From: Solanum dulcamara
Lineage: Eukaryota > Streptophyta > Magnoliopsida > Solanales > Solanaceae
Assembly: GCF_947179165.1 (NCBI RefSeq)
Contig: NC_077238.1
Span: forward strand, 684,501 to 748,500
Reading direction: 5' to 3'
Length of the DNA: 64,000 nt
A program made the position numbers and the translations under genes. Positions 1-13,099 of the stretch are shown piece by piece; the first letter of the stretch is position 1; each line of letters begins with the position of its first letter. The notes below the pieces were generated by a model. It did not search any database and was not told where the DNA came from. It worked only from the letters and a program-made list of their open reading frames with translations.

Positions 1-1860
1 GGGTCGAAATTTCTTCAATTCTTCCATAGTAGCATCCGAAACGATCTGGGGAATGACTCCAGTAGACCCGGCGGCGCTGTAGAGGGGTTTAGGAGCATTT
101 TATTGGTGACGCAATAGGAATTAGGCGATTTTGCCAGCTTTTCGTGTGTTAGCCCACAGAGTTTTTAGGTGCCGGGGTCCGGGTCAAATTTTCTTAGATT
201 CTTTCATAGTAGTGTCTGTAACGACCTGGGGAACGACTCCACTAGCCTCGGCGTCACTATAGAGGGGTTTATGAGTATTTTATTGGCGACCCATTAGAAA
301 TTAGGCAATTTTGAATGTTTTTCATGTGTGTTAGCGTAAGGATTTTTTAGGTGCCGAGAGTCGGGGTATAATTTTCTTGGATTCTTCTATAGTAGCGTCC
401 GTAACGACCTGGGGACTGACTCCAGTAGCCCTAGTGGCACTTTAGAAGGGTTTAGGAGTATTTTATTGCCGACGCAATAGGAATTAGGCAATTTTGCCAT
501 TTGTTCGTGTGTGTTAGCCCACAGATATTTTAGGTGCCAGGGGTCTGGGTCAAATTTTCTTGGATTCTTCCATAGTAGCATCCGTAACGACCTGGAGAAC
601 GACTCCAGTAGCCCCGACGGCGCTATAGAGAGGTTTAGGAGTATTTTATTGGCGGCGCAATAGAAATTAGGTGATTTTGCCAGTTTTTCGTGTGTGTTAG
701 CCTACAGATTTTCAAGGTCGAATTTTCTTCCATTTTTCCATAGTAGCGTCCGTAACGACCTGGGGAACGACTCCAGTAGCCCCGGCGGTGCTATAGAGGG
801 GTTTAGGAGAATTGTATGGGCGATGCAATAGGAATTAGGCGATTTTGCCAGTTTATTGTGTGTGTTAGCCCACAAATTTTTTAGGTGCCGGGGGTTCGGG
901 TAAAATTTCTTGGATTATTCCATAGTAGCGGCTGTATCAACCTGGGGAACGACTCCAGTAGACCCAGAGGCGCTGTACAGGGGTTTAGGAGCATTTTATT
1001 GTCGACGCAATAGGAATTAGGCAATTTTGCCACTTTTCCGTGTGTGTTAGCCCACAGATATTTTAGGTGTCGGTGGTCCAGATAATATTTTCTAGGAATC
1101 TTCTATAGTAGCGTCCATAACGACCTGGGGAACGACTCCAGTAGCCCTAGTGGCGCTTTAGAGGGGTTTAGGAGTATTTTATTGCCGACGCAATTGGAAT
1201 TAGGCAATTTTGCCACTTGTTCGTGTGTGTTAGCCCACGGATATTTTAGGTGCCGGGGGTCCAGGTCAAAGTTTCTTGGATTCTTCCATAGTAGCATCCG
1301 TAATGACCTGTAGAACGACTCCAGTAGCCCCGGCGGCGCTATAGAGGGGTTTAGGAGCATTTTATTAACGGCGCAATAGGAATTAGGCGATTTTGCCAGT
1401 TTTTCGTGTGTGTTAGCCCACAGATTTTTTAGGTGCCAGGGGTCCGGGTCGAATTTTCTTCCATTCTTCCATAGTAGCGTCCGTAACAACTTGGGGAACG
1501 ACTCCAGTAGACCCGGCGGCACTGTAGAGGGGTTTAGGAGCATTTTATTTGAGACACAATTGTAATTAGGCAATTTTGCCAGTTTTTCATGTGTGTTAGC
1601 CCACAAATTTTTTAGGTGCCGGGGGTCCGGGTTAAATTTTCTTGTATTCTTCCATAGTAGTGTCTGTAACGACCTGGGGAACGACTCCACTAGCCTCGGC
1701 GGGCCTATAGAGGGGTTTAGGAGCAGTTTATTCGTGACGCATTAGAAATTAGGCAATTTTGAAAGTTTTTAGGTGCCGAGAGTCCGGGTCGAATTTTCTT
1801 GGATTCTTCCATAGTAGCGTCCGTAAAGACTTGGGAAACGACTCCAGTAGCCCCGGTGGC
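1..1860. repeat. G-type block, end of a copy
   Basis: Marked by the variant GCGGCTGTATCAACC near 928 and TCTAGGAATCTTCTATAG near 1095. The same pair is seen at 11826/11975 and in the other G blocks. The block contains two shortened monomers: 168 bp (TTAGG at 667 to 835) and 157 bp (1749 to 1906, across the block end). It ends at the CACTTTAG landmark at 1860, which recurs at 14461 and 29040. Confidence 0.75.
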
Positions 1861-3650
1861 ACTTTAGAGGGGTTTAGGAGCATTTTATTGGCGACGCAAT
1901 AGGAATTAGGAGATTTTGCCAGTTTTTTGTGTGTGTTAGCCCACAGAATTTTTAGGTGCCGGGGGTACGGGTTAAATTTTCTTGGATTCTTCTATAGTAG
2001 CGTCCGTAACGACCTGGGGAATGACTCCAGTAGCCCCGGCGACGCTATAGAGGGGTTTAGGAGCATTATATTAGAGACGCAATAGGAATTAGGCGATTTT
2101 GCCAGTTTTTCGTATGTGTTAGCCCACGGAATTTTTAAGTGCCAGGGGTCCGTGTTGAATTTTCTTGGATTCTTCCAAAGTAGCGTCCATAACGACCTAT
2201 GGAACGACTCCAGTAGCCCCGGCGACACTATAGAGGGGTTTAGGAGCATTTTATTAGCGACGCAATAGGAATTAGGCAATTTTGCCAGTTTTTCGTGTGT
2301 GTTAGCCCACAGAATTTTTAAGTGCCAGGGGTCCGGGTCGAATTTTCTTGGATTTATCAATAGTAGCGTCCATAATGACCTGGGGAAAAACTAAAGTATC
2401 CCATGCGGCGCTATAGAGGGGTTTAAGAGCATTTTATTGGCGACACAATAGGAATTAGACGATTTTTCCAGTTTTTCGTGTGTTAGCCCACAGAGTTTTT
2501 AGGGTGCCGGGGGTCCGGGTCAAATTTTCTTGGATTCTTCCATAGTAGTGTCCGTAACGACCTGTGGAATGACTTCAGTAGACCCGATGGCGCTTTAGAG
2601 GGGTTTAGGAGCATTTTATTAGAGACGCAATAGCAATTAGGCGATTTTGTTTGTTTTTCGTATGTGTTAGCACACGAAATTTTTAAGTGCCAGGGGTTCA
2701 TGTCTAATTTTCTTGGTTTCTTCCAAATTAGCGTCCATAACGACCTGTGGAATGACTCCAGTAGCCCCGACGACACTATAGAGGGGTTTAGGAGCATTTT
2801 ATTGGCGACGCAATAGGAATTAGGCAATTTTGCCAGTTTTTCGTGTGTGTTAGCCCACAGAATTTTTAGATGCCGGGGGTCCGGGTCGAGTTTTCTTGGA
2901 TTCATCAATATTAGCGTCCGCCACGACCTGGGGAACGACTCCAGTAGCCCCGGCAGTGCTATAGAGGGGTTTAGGAGCATTTTATTGGCGACGCAATCGG
3001 AATTAGGAGATTTTGCCAGTTTTTCGTGTGTGTTAGCCCACAGATTTTTTAGGTGCCGGGGGTCCGGGTCAATATTTCTTGGATTCTTCCATAGTAGCAT
3101 CCGTAATGACCTGGGAACGACTCCAGTAGCCCCGGTGGCGCTATAGAGGTGCTATAGAGGGGTTTAGGAGCATTTTATTGGCGACACAATCAGAATTAGG
3201 AGATTTTGCCAGTTTTTCGTGTGTGTTAGCCCACAGATTTTTTAGGTGCCGGGGGTCCGGGTCAAATTTTCTTGGATTCTTCCATAGTAGCATCCGTAAC
3301 GACCTGGGGAACGACTCCAGTAGCCCCGGTGGCACATTTGAGGGGTTAAGGAGCTTTTTATTGGCAACGCAATAGGAATTAGGCGATTTTGCCAGTTTTT
3401 CGTATGTGTTAGCACACGGAATTTTTAAGTGCCAGGGGTTCATGTCTAATTTTCTTGGTTTCTTCCAAATTAGCGTCCATAACGACCTGTGGAATGACTC
3501 CAGTAGCCCCGACGACACTATAGAGGGGTTTAGGAGCATTTTATTGGCGACGCAATAGGAATTAGGCAATTTTGCCAGTTTTTCGTGTGTGTTAGCCCAC
3601 AGAATTTTTAGGTGCCGGGGGTATGGCTCGAATTTTCTTCCATTGTTCAA
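1861..3650. repeat. D-type block, copy 1
   Basis: Characterised by monomers with GGATTCATCAATATTAGC (near 2899) and by GTGCCAGGGGTTCATGTC with TTCCAAATTAGCGTCC (near 2690 and 3430). The same combination returns at 14.45-16.2 kb and 29.0-34.6 kb. An 11-bp tandem duplication (GTGCTATAGAG after GCGCTATAGAG) lies at about 3140-3161. Confidence 0.7.
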
Positions 3651-6600
3651 TAGTAGCGTTCGTAACGACCTAGGGAACGACTACAGTAGCCCCGGCGGTG
3701 CTATAGAGGGGTTTAGGAGCATTTTATTGGCGATGCAATAGGATTAGGCGATTTTGCCAGTTTTTCGTGTGTGTTAACCCACGAATTTTTTAGGTGCCGA
3801 GGGTCCGTGTCGAAATTTCTTGGATTCTTTCATAGTAGCGTCCGTAACGACTTGGGGAATGACTCTAGTAGCCCCGGTGGCACTATAGAGGGGTTTATGA
3901 GCATTTTATTGGCGACGCAATAGGAATTAGGCGAGTTTGCTAGTTTTTTGTGTGTGTTAGCCCGCGGATTTTTTAGGTGCCGGGGGTACGGGTTAAATTG
4001 TCTTCCATTCTACCATAACAACCTGGAGAACGACTCCAGTAGCCCCGATGGTGCTATAGAGAGGTTTAGGAGCATTTTATTAGCGACACAATAGGAATTA
4101 GGAGATTTTGCTAGTTTTTTGTGTGTGTTAGCCCATGGACTTTTTAGGTGCCGGGGGTCCGTGTCGAATTTTCTTGGATTCTTCCATAGTAGCGTCCGTA
4201 AATACCTGGAGAATGACCCCAGTAGCCCCGGTGGCGCTTTAGAGGGGTTTAGGAGCATTTTATTGGAGACGCAATAGGAATTAGGTGATTTTGCCAGTTT
4301 TTCGTGTGTGTTAGCCCGCGGATTTTTTAGGTGCCGGGGGTACGGGTAAAAGTTTCTTCCATTCTTCCATAGTAGCGTCCGTAACAACCTGGGGAACGAC
4401 TCCAGTAGCACCGACGGTGCTATAGAGAGGTTTAGGAGCATTTTATTAGCGACACAATAGGAATTAGGAGATTTTGCCAGTTGTTCGTGTGTGTTAGCCC
4501 GCGGATTTTTTAGGTGCTGGGGGTACGGGTCGAATTGTCTTCCATTCTTTGATAGTAGCGTCCTTAACGACCTAGGGAACGACTCCAGTAGCCCTGGCGG
4601 TGATATAGAGGGGTTTAGGAGCATTTTATTGGCGACGCAATAGGATTAGGCGATTTTGCTAGTTTTTCGTGTGTGTTAACCCACAAATATTTTAGGTGCC
4701 GAGGGTTCGTGTCGAAATTTCTTGGATTCTTCCATAGTAACGTCCGTAACGACCTGGGAAACGACTCCAGTAGCCCCGGTGTCACTATAGAGGGGTTTAG
4801 GAGCATTTTATTGGCGACGCAATAGGAATTAGGCGATTTTACAAGTTTTTCGTGAGTGTTAGCCCGCAGATTTTTTAGTTGACGGGGGTACGGGTTAACG
4901 TTTCTTCTATTCTTCCATAGTAGCGTCCGTAACAACCTGGGGAACAACTCCAGTAGCCCCGACGGCACTATAGAGAGGTGTATGAGCATTTTATTAGCGA
5001 CACAATAAGAATTAGGAGATTTTGCCAATTTTTCGTGTGTGTTAACCCACGAATATTTTAGTGCTGGCGGTCCGTGTCGAAATTTCTTGGATTCTTCCAT
5101 AGTAGCGTCTGTAACGTCCTGGGGAACGACTCCAGTAGCCCAGCGGCGCTATAGAGGGGTTTAGGAGCATTTTATTGGCGACGCAATAGGAATTAGGCGA
5201 TTTTGCCAATTTTTTGTGTGTGTTAGCCCGCAGATTTTTTAGGTGATGGGGGTACGGGTCGAATTTTCTTCCATTCTTCTATAGTAGCATCCGTAACGAC
5301 CTAGGGAACGACTACAGTAGCCCCGGTGGTGCTATAGAGGGGTTTAGGAGCATTTTATTGGTGATGCAATAGGATTAGGCGATTTTGCAAGTTTTTCGTG
5401 TGTGTTAACCCACGAATATTTTAGGTGCCGGGGGTCCGTGTCGAAATTTCTTGGATTCTTCCATAGTAGAGTCCGTAACGACCTGGGGAATGACTCCAGT
5501 AGCCCCGGTGGCGCTATAGAGGGTTTTAGGAGCATTTTATTGGCGACGCAATAGGAATTAGGCGATTTCGCCAGTTTTTCATGTGTGTTAGCCCGCGGAT
5601 TTTTTAGGTGCCGGGGGTACGGGTTAAAGTTTCTTCCATTCTACCATGGTAGCGTCCGTAACAACCTAGAGAACGACTCCAGTAGCCCCGACGGTGCTAT
5701 AGAGAGGTTTAGGAGCATTTTATTAGCGACACAATAGGAATTAGGAGATTTTGCCAGTTTTTCGTGTGTGTTAGCCCACGGATTTTTTAGGTGCCGGGGG
5801 TCTGGGTCAAATTTTCTTGGATTCTTCCATAGTAGCGTCCATAATTACCTGGGGAACGACCCTAGTAGCCCCGGCGACGCTTTAGAGGGGTTTAGGAGCA
5901 TTTTATTGGAGACGCAATAGGAATTAGGCGATTTTGCTAGTTTTTGTGTGTGTTAGCCCACAGATTTTTTAGGTGCCGGGGATTCAAGTCAAATTTCTTG
6001 GATTATTCCACAATAGCATCCGTAACGACCTGGGAACGACTCCAGTAGCCCCGGTGGCACTTTTGAGGGGTTTAGGAAGCTTTTTATTGGCGATGCAAGA
6101 GGAATTAGGCTATTTTGCCAGTTTTTCGTGTATGTTAGCCCATGGATTTTTTAGGTGCCGGGGGTCTGGGTCAAATTTTCTTGGACTCTTCCATTGTAGC
6201 GTCCATAATAATCTGAGGAACGACTCCAGTATCCTAGCGGCGCTTTAGAGGGGCTTAGGAGCATTTTATTGGCGACGCAATAGGAATTAGGCGATTTTGC
6301 CAGTTTTTCATGTGTGTTAGCCCATAGAATGTTTAGGTGCTGGGGGTACGGGTCAAATTTTCTTCCATTCTTACATAGTAGCATCCGTAACAACCTGGGA
6401 AACGACTCTAATAGCCCCGACGGTGCTATAGAGAGGTTTAGGATCATTTTATTAGCGACACAATAGGAATTAAGAGATTTTTCTAGTTTTTCATGTGTGT
6501 TAGCCCACGAATATTTTAGGTGCCGGGGGTCCGGGTCAAATTTTCTTGGATTCTTCAATAGTAGCATCCGTAACGACCTGGGGAACGATTCCAGTAGCCC

Positions 6601-8430
6601 TGGTGGAACTTTAGAGGGGTTTATGAGCATTTTATTGGAGATGCAATAGGATTAGGCGATTTTGCCAGTTTTTCGTGTGTGTTAACCCACAATTTTTAGG
6701 TGCTGGGGTTCGTGTCGAAATTTCTTAGATTCTTCCATAGTAGCGTCCGTAACGATCTGGGTAACGACTCCAGTAGCCCCGGTGGCACTATAGAGGGGTT
6801 TAGGAGCATTTTATTGGCAACGTAATAGGAATTAGACGATTTTGCAAGTTTTTCGTGAGTGTTAGCCCGCGGATTTTTTAGGTGCCGGGGGTACGGGTTA
6901 AATTTTCTTCCATTCTTCCATAGTAGCGTCCGTAACAACCTGGGGAACAACTCCAGTAGCCCCACCGGTGCTATAGAGAGGTTTAAGAGCATTTTATTAG
7001 CGAACTAATAGGAATTAGTAGATTTTGCCAATTTTTCGTGTGTGTTAACCAACGAATATTTTAGGTGCCGGGGGTCCGTGTCGATATTTCTTGGATTCTT
7101 CCATAGTAGCGTCCGTAAATACCTGGGGAACGACCCCAGTAGCCCCGGCGGCGCTTTAGAGGGGTTTAGGAGCATTTTATTGGAGACGCAAAAGGAATTA
7201 GGTGATTTTGCCAGTTTTTCGTGTGTGTTAGCCCCTGGATTTTTTAGGTGCCGGGGGTACGGGTAAAGGTTTCTTCCATTCTTCCATAGTAGCTTCCGTA
7301 ACAACCTGGGGAACGACTTCAGTAGCCCCGACGGCGCTATAGAGAGGTTTAGGAGCATTTTATTAGCGACACAATAGGAATTAGGAGATTTTGCCAGTTG
7401 TTTGTGTGTGTTAGCCCACGAAATTTTTAGGTGCCGGGGGTCTGGGTCAAATTTTCTTGGATTCTTCAGTGGTAGTGTTCGTAACGACCTGGGGAACGAC
7501 TCAGGTAGCCCCGGCGGTGCTTTAGAGTGGTGTAGGAGCATTTTATTGGTGACGCAATAGGAATTAGGCAATTTTGCCAGTTTTTCGTGTGTGTTAGCCC
7601 GCGGATTCTTTAGGTGCTGGGGGTACGGGTCGAATTTTCATACGTTCTTCCTTAGTAGTGTCTGAAACGGCCTGGGGAATGACTCCAGTAGCCCTGGAGG
7701 TGCTATAGAGGGGTTTAGGAGCATTTTATTGGCGACGCAATAGGATTAGATGATTTTGCCATTTTTTGTGTGTGTTAACCCACGAATATTTTAGGTGCCG
7801 GGGGTCCGTGTCGAAATTTCTTGGATTCTTCCATAGTAGCGTCTGTATCGACCTGGGGTACGACTCTAGTAGCCCCAGCGGCGCTATAGAGGGGTTTAGG
7901 AGCATTTTATTGGCGACGCAATAGGAATTAGGCAATTTTGCTAGTTTTTCGTGTCTGTTAGTCCGCAGATTTTTTAGGTGCCGGGGGTACGGGTCAAATT
8001 TTCTTAGATTCTTCAATAGTAGCATCCGTAACAACCTGGGGAATGACTCCAGTAGCCCCGACGGTGCTATAGAGAGGTTTAGGAGCATTTTATTAGCGAC
8101 GCAAGAGGAATTAGGAGATTTTGCCAGTTTTTCGTGTGTGTTAGCCCACAGATTTTTTAGGTGTCGGGGGTCCGGGTCAAATGTTCTTGGATTCTTCAAT
8201 AGTAGCATCCGTAACGACCTGGGGAACGACCCCAGTAGCCCCGGCGGCGCTTTAGAGGGGTTTAGGAGCATTTATTGGAGACATAATAGGAATTAGGCGA
8301 TTTTGCCAGTTTTTCGTGTGTGTTAACCCACTAATTTTTTAGGTGTCGGGGGTTCAGGTCAAAATTTCTTAGATTCTTCCATAGTAGCGCTTTTAATGAC
8401 CTGGGAACGACTCTAGTAACCCCGGCGACG
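3651..8430. repeat. B/E-type block, copy 1
   Basis: Alternates B monomers with E and A monomers. B monomers carry TACGGGTTAAA, CTTCCATTCTTCC, AACAACCTGG, GAGAGGTTTAGG and ATTAGCGACACAATAGG. E monomers carry GTTAACCCACGAATATTTT and GTCCGTGTCGAAATTTC, and the AATAGGATTAGG 1-bp deletion often accompanies them. The stretch 5.97-7.0 kb matches 18.57-19.6 kb at an offset of 12,603-12,607 bp, for example CGATGCAAGAGG at 6091 and 18694. Confidence 0.75.
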
Positions 8431-8624
8431 CTTTAGAGTGGTTCAGGAGCATTTTATTGGCAACGCAATAGGATTAGGCGATTTTGATAGTTTTTTGTGT
8501 GTGTTAGCCCACAGATTTCTTAGGTGCCGGGGGTGCGAGTCGAATTTTCTTAGATTCTCCCATAGTAACATCCGTAACGACCTGGTGAACGACTCCAATA
8601 GACCCAGCGATGCTAAAGAGGGGT

Positions 8625-9770
8625 TTAGGAGCATTTTATTGGCGACGCAATAGGAATTAGGCAATTTTGCCAGTTTTTCGGGTGTATTAGCCCACAGATT
8701 TTTAGGTGCCGGGGGTCCGGGTCAAATCTTCTTGGATTCTTCCATAGTAGAATCCATAACGACCTGGGGAACGACTCCAATAGCCCTGGCGGCGCTTTAG
8801 AGTGGTTTAGGAGCATTTTATTGGCGACGCAATAGAAATTAGGCGATTTAGCCAGTTTTTCATTCGTGTTAGCCCGCAGAATTTTTAGGTGTCGGGGGTA
8901 CGGGTCAAATTTTCTTCCATTCTTCCATCGTAGCGTCCGTAACAACCTGGGGAATGACTCCAGTAGCCCCGACGGCGCTATAGATAGGTTTTGGAGCATT
9001 TTCTTGGCGGCGCAATAGGAATTAGGCAATTTTGCCACTTTTTTGTGTGTGTTAGCCCACAGATATTTTAGGTGCCGGCGGTCCGGGTCGAATTTTCTTG
9101 GATTATTCCATAGTAGCGTTCGTAACGACCTGGGGAACGACTCCATTAGCCCCGGCGACGCTTTAGAGGGGTTTAGGAGCATTTTATTGTCGACGCAATA
9201 GGAATTAGGCAATTTTGCCAGTTTTTTGTGTGTGTTAGCCAACAGATTTTTTAGGTGCCGGGGGTCCGGGTCAAATTTTCTTGGATTCATCCATAGTAAC
9301 ATCTGTAACGACCTGGGGAATGACTCCAGTTGCCCCGTCGGCGATTTAGAGGGGTTTAGGAGCATTTTATTGGCGACGCAATAGAAATTAGGAGATTTTG
9401 CCAGTTGTTCGTGTGTGTTAGCCCCCAGATTTTTTAGGTGCCGGGGGTCCGGGTTGAATTTTCTTGATTTCTTCCATAGTGGAGTCCGTAATGACCTGGG
9501 GAACGACTCCAGTAGCCCTGGCAATGCTATAGAGGGGTTTAGGAGCATTTTATTGGAGACGCAATAGGAATTAAGCAATTTTGCCAGTTTTTCATTTGTA
9601 TTAACGTAAGGATTTTTTACGTGCCGAAGGTCTGAGTCGAATTTTCTTACATTCTTCCATAGTAGCGTCCATAACGACCTAGGGAACGTCTCCAGTAGCC
9701 TCGACGGTGCTATAAATAGGTTTTGGAGCATTTTCTTGGCGGCGCAATAGGAATTAGGCAATTTTGCCAC
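8625..9770 (-). other. Long reverse-strand ORF (381 codons), not a gene
   Basis: Same frame and same 61-residue unit as at 52.3-53.6 kb, running through six monomers of the C block. It ends in a frame-shifted tail (ASPIKCS) caused by the GGATTAGG 1-bp deletion typical of neighbouring monomers. The homologous region in C-block copy 2 is broken into shorter frames, which argues against selection to keep it open. Confidence 0.83.
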
Positions 9771-10301
9771 TTTTTTGTGTGTGTTAGCCCACAGATATTT
9801 TAGGTGCCGGGGGTCCGGGTCAAATTTTCTTGGATTCTTCTATAGTAGCTTGTGGAACGACCTGGGGAACGACTCCAGTAGCCCCGGCGGCACTATAGAG
9901 GGGTTTAGGAGAATTTTATTGGCGACGCAATAGGAATTAGACGATTTTACCAGTTTTTCGTATGTAGTAACCCACGAATTTTTTAGGTGCTTGGGGTCCA
10001 TCTCAAAATTTTTGGATTCTTCCATAGTGGCATCCGTAACGACCTGGGGAACGACTCCAATTGCCCCGGCGGTGCTATAGAGGTGTTTAGGAGCATTTTA
10101 TTGGCGATGCAATAGGAATTAGGCGATTTTGTCAGTTTTTCTTGTGTGTTAGCATGCGACATTTTTAGGTGCCGAGGATACAGGTCAAATTTTCTTGGAT
10201 TCTTCCATAGTAGCGTCCATAACATCTTGGGGAACGACTCCAATAGCCTCGGTGGCGCTTTAAAGGGGCTTAAGAGCATTTTATTAGAGATGCAATAGTA
10301 A

Positions 10302-10451
10302 TTCGGAGAATTTACCAGATTTTCATGTGTGTTAGCCCACAGATGTTTTACGTACCGGGGGTCCGTGTCGAAATTTCTTGGGGAAAGACTTAGTAGCCCC
10401 GGCGGCGCTATAGAGGGGTTTAGGAGCATTTTATTGGAGACACAATAGGAA
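10302..10451. repeat. 150-bp deletion monomer (first copy)
   Basis: The TTAGG-equivalent spacing is 150 bp, not 183. TTCTTGG is followed directly by GGAAAGACT, so about 32 bp between TTGG and CTGG is missing, plus 1 bp in the ACTTAGTAG that follows. The 33-bp loss keeps the 3-bp phase. The same junction appears at about 21877 (148 bp), 54360-54509 and 57017-57166 (both 150 bp). Confidence 0.9.
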
Positions 10452-12459
10452 TTAGGCAATTTTGCCTGTTTTTCGTATGTATTAGCGTAAGGATTTTTTA
10501 GGTGCCGAAGGTCCGAGTTGAATTTTCTTGAATTCTTCCATAGTAGCGTCCGTAACGACATGGGGAACGACTCTAGTAGCCCTGGCAGTGCTATAGAGGG
10601 GTTTAGGAGCATTTTATTGGCGATTCAATAGGAATTAGGAGATTTTGCCAATTTTTTTATGTGTGTTAGCCCACGGATTTTTTAGGTGCCGGGGGTTTGG
10701 GTCAAATTTTCTTGGATTCTTCCATAGTAACGTCCGTAACGAACTTAGGAACGACTCCAGTAGTCCCAGCGGCATTGTAGAGGGGTATAGGAGCATTTTA
10801 TTGGCGACGCAATAGGAATTAGGCGATTTTGCTAGTTTTTCGTGTGTGTTAGCCCACAGATTTTTTAGGTGTCGGGGGTTTGGGTCGAATTTTCTTGGAT
10901 TCTTCAATAGTAGCGTCCGTAACGACCTGGGGAACGACTTCAATAGCCCTGGCGGTGCTATAGAGGGGTTGAAGAGCATTTTATTGGTGATATAATAGGA
11001 ATTAAGCGATTTTGCAAGTTTTTCGTGTGTGTTAGCCCACAGATTTTTTAGGTGCCGGGGGTCCGAGTCAAATGTTCTTGGATTCTTCCATAGTAGCGTC
11101 CGTAAGGACCTGAGAAATGACTCCAGTAGCCCCGGCGGCACTATAGAGAGGTTTAGGAGCATTTTATTGGCGGCCCAATAGGAATTAGGCGATTTTGCCA
11201 GTTTTTCGTGTGTGTTAGCCCACAGATTTTTTAGGTTAAGGGGGTCAGGGTCGAATTTTCTTCCATTTTTCCATAGTAGCGTCCGTAACGACCTGGGAAC
11301 GACTCCAGTAGCCCCGACGGCGTTATAGAGGGGTTTAGGAGAATTGTATTGGCGATGCAATAGGAATTAGGAGATTTTGCCAATTATTCGTGTGTGTTAG
11401 CCCACGGATTTTTTAGGTGCTGGGGGTCCGAATCGAATTTTCTTGGATTCTTCCATAGTAGCGTCCGTAACGACCTGGAGAACGACTCTAGTAGCCCCGG
11501 TGGCGCTATAGAGGGGTTTAGGAGCATTTTATTAGCGGCGCAATAGGAATTAGTCGATTTTGCCAGTTTTTCGTGTGTGTTAGCCTACAAATTTTTTAGG
11601 TCCTGGGGTCAGGGTCGAATTTTCTTCCATTTTTCCATAGTAGCGTCCGTAACGTACTGGGGAACGACTCCAGTAGCCCCGACGGTGCTATAGAGGGGTT
11701 TAGGAGAATTGTATTGGCGATGCAATAGGAATTAGGCGATTTTGCCAGTTTTTTTTGTGTGTTAGCTCACAAAATTTTTAGGTGCCGGGGGTTCGGGTCA
11801 ATATTTCTTGGATTTTTCCATAGTAGCGGCTGTAACAACCTGGGGAACGACTCCAGTAGCCCCGGAGGCGCTGTAGAGGGGTTTAGGAGCATTTTATTGG
11901 CGACGCAATAGGAATTAGGCAATTTTGCCACTTTTACGTGTGTGTTAGCCCACAGATATTTTAGGTGCCGGTGGTCCAGATCGAATTTTCTAGGAATCTT
12001 CTATAGTAGCGTCCGTAATGGCCTGGAGAACGACTTAAGTAACCTCGACGGCGTTATAGAGCGGTTAGGAGCATTTTATTAACGGCGCAATAGGAATTAG
12101 GCGATTTTGCCAGTTTTTCGTGTTTGTTAGCCCACAGATTTTTAGGTGCTAGGGGTTCGGGTCGAATTTTCTTACAATCTTCCATAGTAGCGTCCGTAAC
12201 GACTTGGGAACGACTCCAGTAGACCCGGCGGCGCTATAGAGAGGTTTAGGAGCATTTTATTGGCGACACAATAGGAATTAGGCAATTTTGCCAGTTTTTC
12301 GTGTGTGTTAGCCCACAAATTTTTTAGGTGCCAGGGGTCCGGGTTAAATTTCTTAGATTCTTCCATAGTAGTGTCTGTAACGACCTGGGGAACGACTCCA
12401 CTAGTCTCGGTGGCACTATAGAGGGGTTTAGGAGCATTTCATTGGTGACTCTTTAGAAA

Positions 12460-12736
12460 TTAGGCAATTTTGAAAGTTTTTCGTGTGTGTTAGCGTAAGG
12501 ATTTTTTAGGTGCCGAAAGTCTAGGTCGAATTTTCTTGGATTCTTCCATAGTAGCGTCCGTAACGACCTGGGGAACGACTCTAGTAGCCCACGGATCTTT
12601 TAGGTGCCGGGGGTTCGGGTTGAATTTTCTTCCATTCTTCCATAGTAGCATCCGTAACGACGTGGGGAACGACTCTAGTAGACCCGGCGGCGCTGTTGAG
12701 GGGTTTAGGAGTATTTTATTGGAGATGCAATAGGAA
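12460..12736. repeat. 277-bp compound (1.5-mer) unit, copy 1
   Basis: Spacing between successive TTAGG landmarks is 277 bp: two monomers less 89 bp. At about 12585-12592 AGTAGCCC runs straight into CACGGATCTTTTAGG. The missing part lies between the two TAGCCC motifs of one monomer, as expected from a deletion by recombination at a 6-bp direct repeat. The same junction is at 23965-24241 and 26068-26344. Undeleted relatives stand at the G-to-D boundaries. Confidence 0.9.
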
Positions 12737-12763
12737 TTAGGCGATTTTGCCAGTTTTTCGTGT

Positions 12764-13099
12764 GTGTTAAGCCACAAAGTTTTTAGCTGCCGGGGGTCCG
12801 GATCGAATTTTCTTGGATTCTTCCATAGTAGCGTCTGTAACGACCTGGAGAACGACTCCAGTAGCCCCAGCGAAGCTATAGAGGGTTTTAGGAGCATTTT
12901 ATTGGCGACGCAATTGGAATTAAGCGATTTTTCCAGTTTTTCGTGTGTGTTAACCCACGAATATTTTAGGTGCCGGGGGTCCGTGTCAAAATTTCTTCCA
13001 TTCTTCCATAGTAGCGTCCGTAATGACCTGGGGAATGACTCCAGTAGACCCGACGGCGCTGGAGAGGAGTTTAGGAGCATTTTATTGGAGACGCAATAG
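12764..13099 (+). other. Forward-strand ORF crossing a monomer boundary, not a gene
   Basis: The forward frame of each monomer normally ends at the TAG in GCAATAGGAATTAGG. Here a CAATTGGAATT variant removes that stop, so the frame reads through two monomers (111 codons). Equivalent read-through occurs elsewhere at CAAGAGGAATTAGG variants, for example near 6098, 18701 and 38310. Confidence 0.8.

Larger units (their letters stand above)
8431..11400. repeat. C-type block, copy 1
   Basis: Contains C monomers, in which CCCACGG is replaced by GCGTAAGGATTTTTTAGG (near 9604 and 10493). It opens with an H monomer (GTGGTTCAGGAGC at about 8439 and CACAGATTTCTTAGG). It also contains the 150-bp deleted monomer 10302-10451. 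Matching landmarks lie at 20.68, 21.8 and 22.1 kb and again in the 53-60 kb domain. Confidence 0.72.
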
